Origin: Thermoflexus sp.
Lineage (GTDB): Bacteria; Chloroflexota; Anaerolineae; Aggregatilineales; Aggregatilineaceae
Assembly: GCA_020724465.1 (NCBI GenBank)
Contig: DYGX01000003.1
Span: 213,473-277,472 of the forward strand
Direction: 5' to 3'
DNA: 64,000 bases
Positions 18,000-26,412 of this stretch are shown piece after piece. Every line of letters starts with the position of its first letter. Position 1 is the stretch's first letter. The notes beneath the pieces are model-generated. The model did not search any database. It worked only from the letters and a program-made list of their open reading frames with translations, and was not told where the DNA came from. A program made the position numbers and the translations under genes.

Positions 18000-18905
18000 A
18001 TGAGCCACAACCGCATCTTGCTGCTGATCGCCGCGCTGATGGCTGCTGCGCTCGCCTGCTCGCTGAGCACCGGCGGCGACGCGGTCGCCACACCAACCAG
18101 CCTGCCGACTTCATTCGCCGGGCTGCCGACCGCCACCGGCCAGCCAACCGCCACCAGCCAGCCGACACCGCTCCCGACCCCGTTCGCGACGCTGACCCCG
18201 CTGCCCACCAGCGCGCCCTCGTGCATAATCCGCACCGACTGGCCGACCATCGTCGTGCAGGCGGGCGACACGCTGTTCGGCATCGCGCTGTGGACCGGGA
18301 CGACGGTCGACCAGCTCGCGCAGGCCAACTGCCTGTCCAACCCGAACGCGATCGCTGCCGGGCAGGTGTTGCGCGTCCCGCGCATCCCCCCGGCTCCCCC
18401 CACCGCGACACCCGTCCCCGGCTGCCCGAACCCCTGGTTCTTCACCTTCGAGCCGGGCAAGCGCCTGCCGACCGATACCTGCCCCGCCCCGGTGATCCGC
18501 GTCGAGGCTTTCGGGCAGGACTTCGAGGGCGGGCGCGCCTATTACTATGGACCGATGGGCGGCGACGCGCGCGGCACGATCTACGTGATTTACAACAACG
18601 GATACTGGGAAACCTACCCGGACACATTCAACCCCGGCGACCCGGCCCCGGCCATGCCCACGCCGCCGCCCGGACGATTCGTGCCCGTGGGGCCAATCGG
18701 CAAGGTGTGGCTGGAAGCGCCCGGCGTGCGCGCCACGCTTGGCTGGGCGTTCGAGCCGGAAGCCACCTTCACCGGGCGGCTGCAAACCCTGCCCACCGGC
18801 GGACCGTCCTATTTCTACGTCGATCACGGCAAGTGGGGCGTCGTGCTGCGCCTCTACCCGGTCGATATGGGGCCGAACCCCTGGGAAGTCGCCGGGCGCT
18901 ACTGA
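18000..18905 (+). CDS. LysM-domain lipoprotein
   Basis: 301 residues. The lipobox LAC-S puts the lipidated Cys at residue 20. A Thr/Pro/Ser linker runs to about residue 73, then one LysM domain (IVVQAGDTLFGIALWTGTTV, A-N-C-L-S-N-P-N-A-I-A-A-G-Q-V-L-R-V-P) spans 84-130. LysM binds the N-acetylglucosamine backbone of peptidoglycan or chitin. The last 160 residues form an uncharacterised beta-rich domain with F-T-F-E-P-G and an aromatic Y-Y-Y-G-P-M-G-G block. With a lipid anchor and a glycan-binding domain it probably tethers membrane to wall. It is transcribed alone. Confidence 0.88.
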   Translation: MSHNRILLLIAALMAAALACSLSTGGDAVATPTSLPTSFAGLPTATGQPTATSQPTPLPTPFATLTPLPTSAPSCIIRTDWPTIVVQAGDTLFGIALWTGTTVDQLAQANCLSNPNAIAAGQVLRVPRIPPAPPTATPVPGCPNPWFFTFEPGKRLPTDTCPAPVIRVEAFGQDFEGGRAYYYGPMGGDARGTIYVIYNNGYWETYPDTFNPGDPAPAMPTPPPGRFVPVGPIGKVWLEAPGVRATLGWAFEPEATFTGRLQTLPTGGPSYFYVDHGKWGVVLRLYPVDMGPNPWEVAGRY

Positions 18906-18962
18906 GCGCGCGGCAACCCGGCACTGCGTAGAGCGGCGCTGCGGGGCTGAGTCGGGCGGCGA

Positions 18963-20345
18963 TCAGGGGGCGCGCCCGCGCCGCAACGGGCGCGCCACAG
19001 CCCATCCGCCGAGCGCCATCCCGGCCAGCGCCGCCAGTGGCACACCCACGGTCCAGGCGCGCGGCAGTCCGCCGCCGGCCAGATGAAAGAGCGCCAGCGG
19101 CTCGGTCTGCCCGGCGAGCGCTCGCTCGACCGCAACGGCAAGCGGCGTCGCGCCCGGCGTCCAGTGCAGGCGGTCATAATCGGTCGCGCCGGCGTCGCTG
19201 GCCTGCGCGTATGCCGCAACCGGATCGGTCAGCACGCCCAACGCATTGATCGCCGCGCCAAGGGCGATCAGCCCGACCGCAGCCGCACGCCAGCGTTGCC
19301 CGTCCGGCAGCGCGCTCAGCGGCAGGCAGCTCAGCGGCAGCAGCGGCACCAGCAGGCGCGGTCCCCAGCACCAGCCGCCGTGCCACGCCCACCACACGCC
19401 GTAGAAGCCCAGCGCCGCGATCCACGCCAGCGCCAGGAACCCGGCCATCCCCGGCTGGCGGCGGGCAAAGCGCGGGCCGAGCCACCCGCCCAGGATCAAG
19501 GGCGGCGCGTAAAGCAGAACGCTCTTGCCGGGGCTGAGCAGCAGTCCGGCTACGCCGTCAAGCGGCGGCGTGGTGAAGCCCTCGCCCGCGTACCCGAACC
19601 GCCACAGCGCGCCAAAGCGCAGCACGTTGTGCGCCAGCACCCCGGCGGCAAGTGGCAGCGCGCCCAACGCAAACGCCGCCCACCGCGCACCAACCGAGCG
19701 CGCGTCGCGCACGGGGCCGGTTCGCGCCAGCAGCCAGGCCAGCGGCAGCGCGTAGATCGCCAGGCTGGCGCGCGCCAGCACGCCCAGGCCGAAGATCGCC
19801 CCCGCGCCCGCCAGCCGCCGCGTCCGGGGCGGGCCGCTCAGAACCAGTGCCACGCTCGCCGCCAGCGCGCAGGCCAGCACCGCCTCGGCGAACAGCATCC
19901 GGCTGTAGGGCCACAGCGGGGTCGCCAGCCCGGCGGCGAGCGCGACCGTCACAGCGCGCCCGCCGCCAGCCCAACGCCGCGCCAGCCGGTACAGCGCGGT
20001 GATCGTCCCCGCCCCGGCCAGCACGGGCAGCAGCAGAACAGCGGTCGCGGCGACCTGCGTGCGATGCGCCGCGTTGATCGCGGCGAGCCGATCCCCCGCG
20101 GCATAGAGCGGGACTGCCAGAAGCGGCAGTCCCGGCTCGTACTTGGAGTAGAACCGCCCGCTCCGCCCGGCGACGATCTGCGGCAGGGCGGGGTCGGGCG
20201 GCAGCTCCAGCGCGCCCCGCGAAGCGAGCGCGGCGGCGGTGTGAAACATCACCTCGCCGTCGCTGCTGTAAAAGCCGCGCCCCAACGAAAGCGCATACAG
20301 GCAGGCAAAGAACAGGAAGACGCCCCACGCGGGCGCGGGCCGGGA
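18963..20345 (-). CDS. Multi-pass glycosyltransferase-like protein (PMT/ArnT type)
   Basis: About 460 residues with at least ten membrane helices. The first extracytoplasmic loop carries F-Y-S-S-D-G-E-V-M-F-H, where the acidic residue matches the catalytic position of GT-C glycosyltransferases such as protein mannosyltransferases, followed by F-Y-S-K-Y-E-P-G-L-P-L as in the second conserved loop. The family uses a lipid-phosphate sugar donor. The ORF opens with GTG at 20348 (cac on the plus strand at 20346-20348); a start within a few codons is likely and the exact base is uncertain. It lies 10 bases after the GH-fold gene at 20358, so the two are probably co-transcribed. Confidence 0.75.
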   Translation of the reverse strand, partial: SRPAPAWGVFLFFACLYALSLGRGFYSSDGEVMFHTAAALASRGALELPPDPALPQIVAGRSGRFYSKYEPGLPLLAVPLYAAGDRLAAINAAHRTQVAATAVLLLPVLAGAGTITALYRLARRWAGGGRAVTVALAAGLATPLWPYSRMLFAEAVLACALAASVALVLSGPPRTRRLAGAGAIFGLGVLARASLAIYALPLAWLLARTGPVRDARSVGARWAAFALGALPLAAGVLAHNVLRFGALWRFGYAGEGFTTPPLDGVAGLLLSPGKSVLLYAPPLILGGWLGPRFARRQPGMAGFLALAWIAALGFYGVWWAWHGGWCWGPRLLVPLLPLSCLPLSALPDGQRWRAAAVGLIALGAAINALGVLTDPVAAYAQASDAGATDYDRLHWTPGATPLAVAVERALAGQTEPLALFHLAGGGLPRAWTVGVPLAALAGMALGGWAVARPLRRGRAP

Positions 20346-20357
20346 CACGCCGCCACC

Positions 20358-21779
20358 CTAGCGCAGGCGGCGCCGCTGGCCGTCGATTACCGTGTAGACC
20401 ACGCGGTACCAGTCGCCCGGCGGCTCGAAGATCATCAGGACCGGCGCCCCGGCGACCGTCACAAAGCCGTTCTGGTCCCGACTCACCGGGGGCGCTTCGA
20501 CAAAATAGGCCGCGGGGAAATCGTACGGCTGCGAGCGCACAAAGGTTCGGCGTCCCGATGCGTCTTCGCGCAGCGCGCGCTCGTTGACCTGCCCGGCGGT
20601 GATGACGAACTCCACCGGCCGGTCGCCGCGCGCCCACATCACATAGATGTCGCGCGCCGCCTGGTTCAGCTCGACCAGCGCCGCGCCGTCGTGGGCATAA
20701 AGCGCGGCGCGCTCAGCCGGCGCGAAGAGAGCGATCGCCCGCTGGTAGGCCGCAAATGCGGGGCGCCGCGTCCCGTCCTGCGCCATCAGCCCTGCGCCGG
20801 GCTGATCGTCGGGGTCGGCCAGCGGACCATAGGCGAACCGCTCCACACCGGCGGCCAGCGCCAGCGCCGCCGCCTGGACGACGAAATCGGCCTGCATCTG
20901 GGGTGTGATGCCGAACAGCGGCACGCGCCCGGCGCCGCCGTCTTCGACCGTGACGCGGGCGCTCACTTCCAGTACGAGCGGCATGTCCGGCAGGCGGGCC
21001 GTGTCCAGAATCGCCCGCGCCGCGCCCAGCACGTCGGCGACCGATGCGGTGCTATCGCGCACGCGCAGCCGGACCGCGTCGAACGATGCTTCCGGCGCGT
21101 CGAGAGCCGGGTTCGCCCGCCAGGCGCGCAGCAGCCGCGCCAGGTACGGCTCGCGCCCGGCGGCCATATCCACCCACCAGTTGAGCGCAGCCAGGTGAAT
21201 CTCGGCCTGCGGATCGACCGACCGCGCCGCCTGCGCCGCCACGTGCACCATCTGCGCGTAGGCCGTCACGTCGCCGGCGAAACGGACTTCACCCTCGCCG
21301 GGCCGCACATCCGGCTCGTCGTAGATCACCCAGGTGTGAACCCCCAGCGGAGCGTAGCGGCGGACCAGCGCCCGCACGAACGCGGCCCAGCGGTTGCGCG
21401 GATCCCGGACGGGCAGCGCCAGCCCGTCGGGCACGGCGTCCGGCTCGCCGCTGGCCGAGGCCCAGGCAGGCGTGCGCGCGATCAACCCGACGACCTCGCG
21501 CCCGGCTGCCCGCGCTGCCTCAAGCGCCGCCGGGTCAATGGCGCTGGTATCCAGCCCGCCTACCCCGTCCGGCTGAAGCGCGTCCCAGGCGAAGGTGATC
21601 TGCTCCCACCCCGCGCCGAGCGCCTCGAGCGCGGCGTGCTGCCCTGCTGCCTCGATGACACCGAAACGCAACGCGCCCTGGGGCGCGCCGTCCTGGGCGC
21701 GGCTCGCAGAAACAGCCCCTGCCGCGACGCACGCCGCCAGCCCAAACGCCGCCAGCCCACGCCGCAGCCGCCGGATCAT
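20358..21779 (-). CDS. Secreted GH-fold (clan A-like) protein with altered active site
   Basis: 473 residues with signal peptide. It is a paralogue of the gene just upstream: both share GAGWE at the start, a W-A-A-F-V-R segment, the central W-x-I-Y-x-E-P-D, A-R-S-V-D-P-Q-A-x-I-H-L-A and a late RRPAF-A-Y block. In clan A glycosidases N-E-P holds the acid/base Glu. Here the motif reads VIYDEPDVRPG: the Glu is kept but the Asn is Asp. The segment for the nucleophile (paralogue WIGET) reads LVLEVSAR, so catalytic competence is uncertain. The start overlaps the stop of the preceding gene (ATGA at 21776-21779). Confidence 0.78.
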   Translation of the reverse strand: MIRRLRRGLAAFGLAACVAAGAVSASRAQDGAPQGALRFGVIEAAGQHAALEALGAGWEQITFAWDALQPDGVGGLDTSAIDPAALEAARAAGREVVGLIARTPAWASASGEPDAVPDGLALPVRDPRNRWAAFVRALVRRYAPLGVHTWVIYDEPDVRPGEGEVRFAGDVTAYAQMVHVAAQAARSVDPQAEIHLAALNWWVDMAAGREPYLARLLRAWRANPALDAPEASFDAVRLRVRDSTASVADVLGAARAILDTARLPDMPLVLEVSARVTVEDGGAGRVPLFGITPQMQADFVVQAAALALAAGVERFAYGPLADPDDQPGAGLMAQDGTRRPAFAAYQRAIALFAPAERAALYAHDGAALVELNQAARDIYVMWARGDRPVEFVITAGQVNERALREDASGRRTFVRSQPYDFPAAYFVEAPPVSRDQNGFVTVAGAPVLMIFEPPGDWYRVVYTVIDGQRRRLR

Positions 21780-23257
21780 GCGTCCCCCTTGCTGAGCTGC
21801 CAGGTCACGCCGCCCACCTCGATCCACACCGCGCGCGGCGGGCCGCCGATGACCAGCACCGCCGGAGCGCCCTCGACCAGGATCGCGCCGTCGGGCTGCG
21901 CGACGGCGCCGGGCGTGTCCACGACGTACCACGCCGCCTCATGGCCGGGCACGATCTCCGAGCGGACCGAGCTAACCTGCCCGTTGGACCGATACAGCAG
22001 GCCGGTTTCGCCGGCGAAAAGCGAAAAGACGTGGAACCGCACGGGTTCTCGCTCGCGCGCCCAGACCACGTAGACCGTGCGCCCCGGCTGGCGCAGCGTG
22101 ACCATCGTCGAGCGCGCGCTCAGGTAGCGTTGCGCCGACAGCGTGTGCCCGAAGGCGTCGATCACCATCCGGTACGCTTCAAACGCGGGGCGGCGCGAGC
22201 CGTCGGCGCGGACCAGCCCCCAGGGTTCGGTTTCGCCCGGCCGGTAATTGTCATCGTACAGGCGATAGACGGCGATCCGCTCCGCCCCGGCGGCCAGCGC
22301 CAGCGCCGACGCCTGCACAATATAGGCCGCCTGCTGCTCCAGCGAGACGCTGTACGACGAGGGTGGCAGCGCGGCGAGCGGATCGATGGACGGGCTGGCG
22401 TTGGTCTCGCCGATCCAGATCGGCTTGTACCCCAGCCGGTAGTGCTCCAGGATTCCGCGCGTTTCCACGACCAGCCGCCAGACATTGCGCGGCTCGAAAT
22501 AGACGTGCACCGTCGCCACATCGAAGAAGAACCCGTGCGCGTAGGCGTCCGGGTCTTTCGCCGCGATATCCAGCACCCGCTTGAGATACGGCTCGCGCCC
22601 GTTAACCACGTCCACCCACCACGCCATCCCCGCCAGGTGAATTTTAGCCTGGGGATCGACCGAGCGGGCCGCCAGATAGGCGACTTTGAGCATCTGGTAA
22701 TAGTCGGCTTCCGTCCCGTCGAACTCGTACCACGGCAGGTCGCCGGGCCGGATGTCCGGCTCGTTATAGATGATCCAACGATGGACGCCCCACCGTTCGC
22801 TGTAGTAGGCAACCGTCCGCCGCACGAACGCGGCCCAATAGTTCGCCGGATCGTCGATCGGGCGGTCAAGGCCGAGCGGCGGCGCGCCGAGCATCTTGAT
22901 CTCCGAGGCCCACAGGGGCGTGTTCTTCAGCAGACCGACCACCTCGCGCCCGGCGTCGCGCGCCTCGCGCAGCCAGGCTTCGGGCACAGCGTCGAGGTTG
23001 TACTGGTGGGGGCCGTCTGGCTGGAAGCGCGGCCACTCGAAAATGATTCGCTCCCACCCCGCGCCGAGCTCGCGCGCGTCGGCGGGCCGGTAGTACGCCT
23101 CCACCACGCCAAACGGCGAGGGGATCGCTTCCCACTGCTGGGCGCTCGCCGGCCACGCGGCAGACACCACCGCCAGCAGCCCCACCAGCACGGTCACGCG
23201 CCGCATGATCGAGGCCAACGGGAGTCCGAGTCGGAGGCACATCGCCAGCCGCTGCAT
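21776..23257 (-). CDS. Secreted GH-fold (clan A-like) glycosidase
   Basis: 493 residues. The N-terminus includes a signal peptide ending ASA-QQW. A TIM-barrel glycosidase core is suggested by WIIYNEPDIRPG (Asn-Glu acid/base pair) and KPIWIGETNAS (candidate nucleophile Glu about 100 residues later), with H-L-A-G-M-A-W-W between them. The last 150 residues are a beta domain. The substrate is unknown; the closest broad groups are GH5/GH39-like enzymes. I chose ATG 23257 because GGAG sits 8 bases upstream; GTG 23266 and ATG 23206 are alternatives. It starts 21 bases after the recJ stop and overlaps its paralogue, so recJ and the downstream genes may share a transcript. Confidence 0.8.
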   Translation of the reverse strand: MQRLAMCLRLGLPLASIMRRVTVLVGLLAVVSAAWPASAQQWEAIPSPFGVVEAYYRPADARELGAGWERIIFEWPRFQPDGPHQYNLDAVPEAWLREARDAGREVVGLLKNTPLWASEIKMLGAPPLGLDRPIDDPANYWAAFVRRTVAYYSERWGVHRWIIYNEPDIRPGDLPWYEFDGTEADYYQMLKVAYLAARSVDPQAKIHLAGMAWWVDVVNGREPYLKRVLDIAAKDPDAYAHGFFFDVATVHVYFEPRNVWRLVVETRGILEHYRLGYKPIWIGETNASPSIDPLAALPPSSYSVSLEQQAAYIVQASALALAAGAERIAVYRLYDDNYRPGETEPWGLVRADGSRRPAFEAYRMVIDAFGHTLSAQRYLSARSTMVTLRQPGRTVYVVWAREREPVRFHVFSLFAGETGLLYRSNGQVSSVRSEIVPGHEAAWYVVDTPGAVAQPDGAILVEGAPAVLVIGGPPRAVWIEVGGVTWQLSKGDA

Positions 23258-23278
23258 CAACGACACTCCGGCGGTGTA

Positions 23279-25045
23279 TCAGCCCGGCCGGCCAGCCGGG
23301 CGCAGGTCCTGGATGTTCAACTGCGGCCGCCGGCGCCCGTTCCACTCGTTGATTTCCAGGTGATAGGCAATATCCATCATGCCTTCCAGGCGTTCGGCCC
23401 AGTCCCCAAACTTGAAGGCAATCCCATCCAGGAACTGGACGCCGTTCGACAGGCGCAGGCGCAGATGTTTGCCTTCCTGGCCGACCCGCCGCGCCTCGAC
23501 CACGCGCACCCCGCGCGTGACGAACAGCGGCGCGTCGTTTCCGGCGCCCGTGGGCTCCAACCGGCGCAGTTCGTCCGCCAGCGTCTCGGTAAGCTGGTCG
23601 AAGGGTACCTCGGCGTCGACGTCCAGCGACGGACGCAGATCTTCGCCATCCAGCCGCTCGGCGGCAAGCTGCATCAACCGCTCGCGCAGCTTCGGCAGGT
23701 TTTCGTTGAGAACGGTGAAGCCTGCCGCCTGCGCGTGCCCGCCGTGCCGCACCAGCAGATCGGCGCACTCATCCAGCGCGTCGGTGATGTCAAACTCGTC
23801 GATGCTGCGGCACGACCCGCGCGACTCCGTCTCGCCCTGCTGCACGACGACCGCCGGGCGGTAGAACTCCTCGCACAGGCGCCCGGCCACCAGGCCCACA
23901 ATGCCGGGGCGAAAGCCAGAGCTTGTCGCGAAGATCAGCGGCAGATCCTGGCCGCTGTCAAATGCCTGCTCGCGCGCCACCTCGACCGCCTGGAGCGTGA
24001 GTTCCTGCCGCTCAACGTTGAGCGCCTGAAGGTGCTGCGCCAGTTCCGAAGCACGCGCCATATCCTGCGTGCTCAGCAGTTCATAGGCGATCATGGCGCT
24101 ATCCAGCCGCCCGGCGGCGTTGATACGCGGCCCCAGCATGAAACCGATGCTCGTCGCGTTGCATTGCTCCGGCCGGACCCCCGCGACTTCCATCAGCTCG
24201 TACACGCCGGGCCGCTGCGCGCGGTTGAGCACTTGCAGCCCGCGCCGGACCAGCTCGCGGTTTTCCAGGCGATCAAGCGGCACCAGGTCGGCGACCGTCC
24301 CCAGCGCGACCAGATCGAGCAAATCGTCCAGGCGCAGCGGCGGCGGACGGCGATCCTGGCTTTCGGCCACAGAAAACAACGCCTGCGCCAGCTTGTAAGC
24401 CACCCCCACCCCGGCCAGCATATCCTCCGGGTAACCGTTGGTGCGGCCCTCTTCCAGCCGCCGGCGCGTGTCGATCTTGGGGTCGATGACCGCCACTGCC
24501 GGGGGAAGCGCCTCGCCGACCGAGTGGTGATCCGTCACGATCAGATCGAGACCGAGCCGCTGCCCATACGCGACTTCTTCGACCGAGCGAATGCCGCAGT
24601 CCACCGTGACAACCAGCGAGGTCCCCTGCTGGTGCAGCGTGCGCAGTGCCTCGAAGTTCAGGCCGTACCCCTCGTCGACGCGGTGCGGGATGTACGGCTC
24701 GACATGCGCCCCCAGCGCCCGCAGCGCCTGGACCAGCAGCGCCGTGCTGGTCACGCCGTCTGCGTCAAAATCTCCATAGACGACGATCTGCTCGCCGCGT
24801 TTGATCGCGCGGCGGATGCGCTCCACCGCCTGCGCCATGCCGTGCAGCGCGAACGGATTGTGCAGCGCGCCGTCGCCGCCGTCGAGAAAGGCGCGCGCTT
24901 TCTCCGGGGTATCCTGGCCACGGTTGTAGAGCACCTGAGCGATGACGGGGTGGAACTCGCGCAGCGCGGCGAGAACCGAGGGTGGAATCTGTAGGGCGAT
25001 ATTCCAGCGTTTCTCGCTTTCGGAGAGCACGCGCAAGTCAGACAC
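23279..25045 (-). CDS. recJ: Single-stranded-DNA exonuclease RecJ
   Basis: 588 residues, the normal length. The DHH-family motifs are all present: VVYGDFDADGVTS (motif I), VDCGIRS (II) and VTDHH (III), then G-P-R-I-N-A-A-G-R motif, a DHHA1-type GIVGLVAGRL and S-C-R-S plus H-G-G-H-A-Q-A-A-G-F. The C-terminal OB fold ends in R-P-Q-L-N-I-Q-D-L-R. RecJ resects 5' ends in recombination and base-excision repair. It starts with GTG at 25045, with TGAGG 7 bases upstream. A TACTAT box lies about 45 bases before the start. MutS and the DinG fusion nearby give this part of the window a repair flavour, although no operon links them. Confidence 0.97.
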   Translation of the reverse strand: MSDLRVLSESEKRWNIALQIPPSVLAALREFHPVIAQVLYNRGQDTPEKARAFLDGGDGALHNPFALHGMAQAVERIRRAIKRGEQIVVYGDFDADGVTSTALLVQALRALGAHVEPYIPHRVDEGYGLNFEALRTLHQQGTSLVVTVDCGIRSVEEVAYGQRLGLDLIVTDHHSVGEALPPAVAVIDPKIDTRRRLEEGRTNGYPEDMLAGVGVAYKLAQALFSVAESQDRRPPPLRLDDLLDLVALGTVADLVPLDRLENRELVRRGLQVLNRAQRPGVYELMEVAGVRPEQCNATSIGFMLGPRINAAGRLDSAMIAYELLSTQDMARASELAQHLQALNVERQELTLQAVEVAREQAFDSGQDLPLIFATSSGFRPGIVGLVAGRLCEEFYRPAVVVQQGETESRGSCRSIDEFDITDALDECADLLVRHGGHAQAAGFTVLNENLPKLRERLMQLAAERLDGEDLRPSLDVDAEVPFDQLTETLADELRRLEPTGAGNDAPLFVTRGVRVVEARRVGQEGKHLRLRLSNGVQFLDGIAFKFGDWAERLEGMMDIAYHLEINEWNGRRRPQLNIQDLRPAGRPG

Positions 25046-25118
25046 GGTCAGCCTCAGTCAGTCCATTCCGCCCGATGCAAAGCCGCGATAGTACCATGCC
25101 CGCCGCCCGGCTGACAAC

Positions 25119-26384
25119 TCAGCGCTGAGCCGCACGCCCGGCTTCGATCTCGCGCAGCAGGGCGCCGAAGCGCTCTTCCAGCACGCGATACGAGAAGTGC
25201 GCCAGGCCCACCTGATAGTTGTGCTCGGTCATGTGCGCCACCCGCGCCGGATCGGCCAGCAGCGCCTTGACCCGCTGGGCCGTGTCCGGGGTCACGTACT
25301 CGTCAATCTCAATCGCCTGCACCCCTGCCGGGGCGATATCCGAGCGATAAGGCAGATAGCGGTTGACGACCAGCGGCTTGCGGAAGTACAGCGTCTCGAT
25401 CAGCGCGTTGCCGAAGCCTTCGTAGCGGCTCAGATAGGTGATGATATCCGCCTGGGGATAGACATCCCACAGCGCGTAGATGCGCTTGCCGTCGCGCTCG
25501 CCGCGCTGCGCCCCGATCCGGTCCCCGATCCAGTGGGCGCGAATCCCGGCGCGCTCGGCGTAGCCCTTCAGCCAGTCGGCGTACGGGCCTGGCTCGTCGC
25601 CCGGTTCGCCAGTGACCACATAGCGATAGACGCGGTCGTCGCCCAGCAGCGCCACCAGATCGATCGCCCGCTCCATCCCCTTGCGGGCGATCAGGCGCGT
25701 GGGCTGGAGCAGGATCACGTCGTCGGGGGCGAATCCCATGTCGGCGCGGAACCCGGCGCTGTACTCGTCCGGCGGCGGGGGCGGGTTGTCGAAGTCGAAC
25801 ACATTGGGGATCACCGTCGCCTCGACGCCGGAGCGCATCCACAGCTCGCGCTGCATCACAGTGTTGATCACAATGTGGCGCACCGAGGGCAGGATCGGCG
25901 GGAAGGCACGCTTGAGAATGTGCGGGATGCGGTTGACCAGGAACCGCTCGCGCTCCCAGTACAGGTCGTGGTTGTGGGCCAGCGTCGGGATGCGCGTCTC
26001 CGCGACGAGATCGGCCAGCGCCACGCCCAACGGCAGATGCATCGGGATGGCGAAGACGTTCTGCACGATCAGCACCTCGATGGCGAAGTCGTCGATAAAG
26101 GCACGGAGCTCGCCGCGCAGGGCATCCGCCAGCCGCTGAATCTCCGCGTCGAGCGCGGGGCGCGGCTCGGTTCCGCTGAAGGCGTCGCGCTGCACGTCCT
26201 GAATCGAGGGGTGCTTGAAGTGCATCTGAGGGATCAGCCGTCCGGGTGGGCCGCCCGGCTCCAGCTCGCCCGCGCAGTAGAAGACCTCGTGCCCCATCCG
26301 GGCCAGCACGGTGGCAATCTTGGCCGTCTCAAGGCTGACCCCGTCCACCCCGGCCAGCCGCGTGGCCACAAACGCGATGCGCAT
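25119..26384 (-). CDS. GT4-family glycosyltransferase
   Basis: 421 residues of GT-B fold. The N-terminus has the Rossmann strand MRIAFVATRLAGVDGVS. The C-terminal domain has LLQPTRLIARKGMERAI (nucleotide-sugar phosphate site), the V-V-T-G-E-P strand and YLSRYEGFGNALIETLYF, in which the E-G-F-G-x-x-x-x-E motif binds the donor sugar. It probably acts in the cytoplasm on a glycolipid or exopolysaccharide precursor. A run of five prolines (NPPPPPDEY) in the linker between domains would stall ribosomes without EF-P. The ATG has GAAGGGGG upstream and lies 28 bases after the mutS stop, on the same strand. Confidence 0.88.
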   Translation of the reverse strand: MRIAFVATRLAGVDGVSLETAKIATVLARMGHEVFYCAGELEPGGPPGRLIPQMHFKHPSIQDVQRDAFSGTEPRPALDAEIQRLADALRGELRAFIDDFAIEVLIVQNVFAIPMHLPLGVALADLVAETRIPTLAHNHDLYWERERFLVNRIPHILKRAFPPILPSVRHIVINTVMQRELWMRSGVEATVIPNVFDFDNPPPPPDEYSAGFRADMGFAPDDVILLQPTRLIARKGMERAIDLVALLGDDRVYRYVVTGEPGDEPGPYADWLKGYAERAGIRAHWIGDRIGAQRGERDGKRIYALWDVYPQADIITYLSRYEGFGNALIETLYFRKPLVVNRYLPYRSDIAPAGVQAIEIDEYVTPDTAQRVKALLADPARVAHMTEHNYQVGLAHFSYRVLEERFGALLREIEAGRAAQR

Positions 26385-26412
26385 CTCAACCCCCTTCAGA
26401 CGGCGCGCGGCG

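Noticed and set aside
19083-24994. Two very long plus-strand open frames (996 and 1017 codons)
   Set aside because: They run antisense to recognised genes (mannosyltransferase-like, GH-fold pair, recJ). Their products are Arg/Gln/Pro-rich without motifs, as expected for the opposite strand of GC-rich genes.
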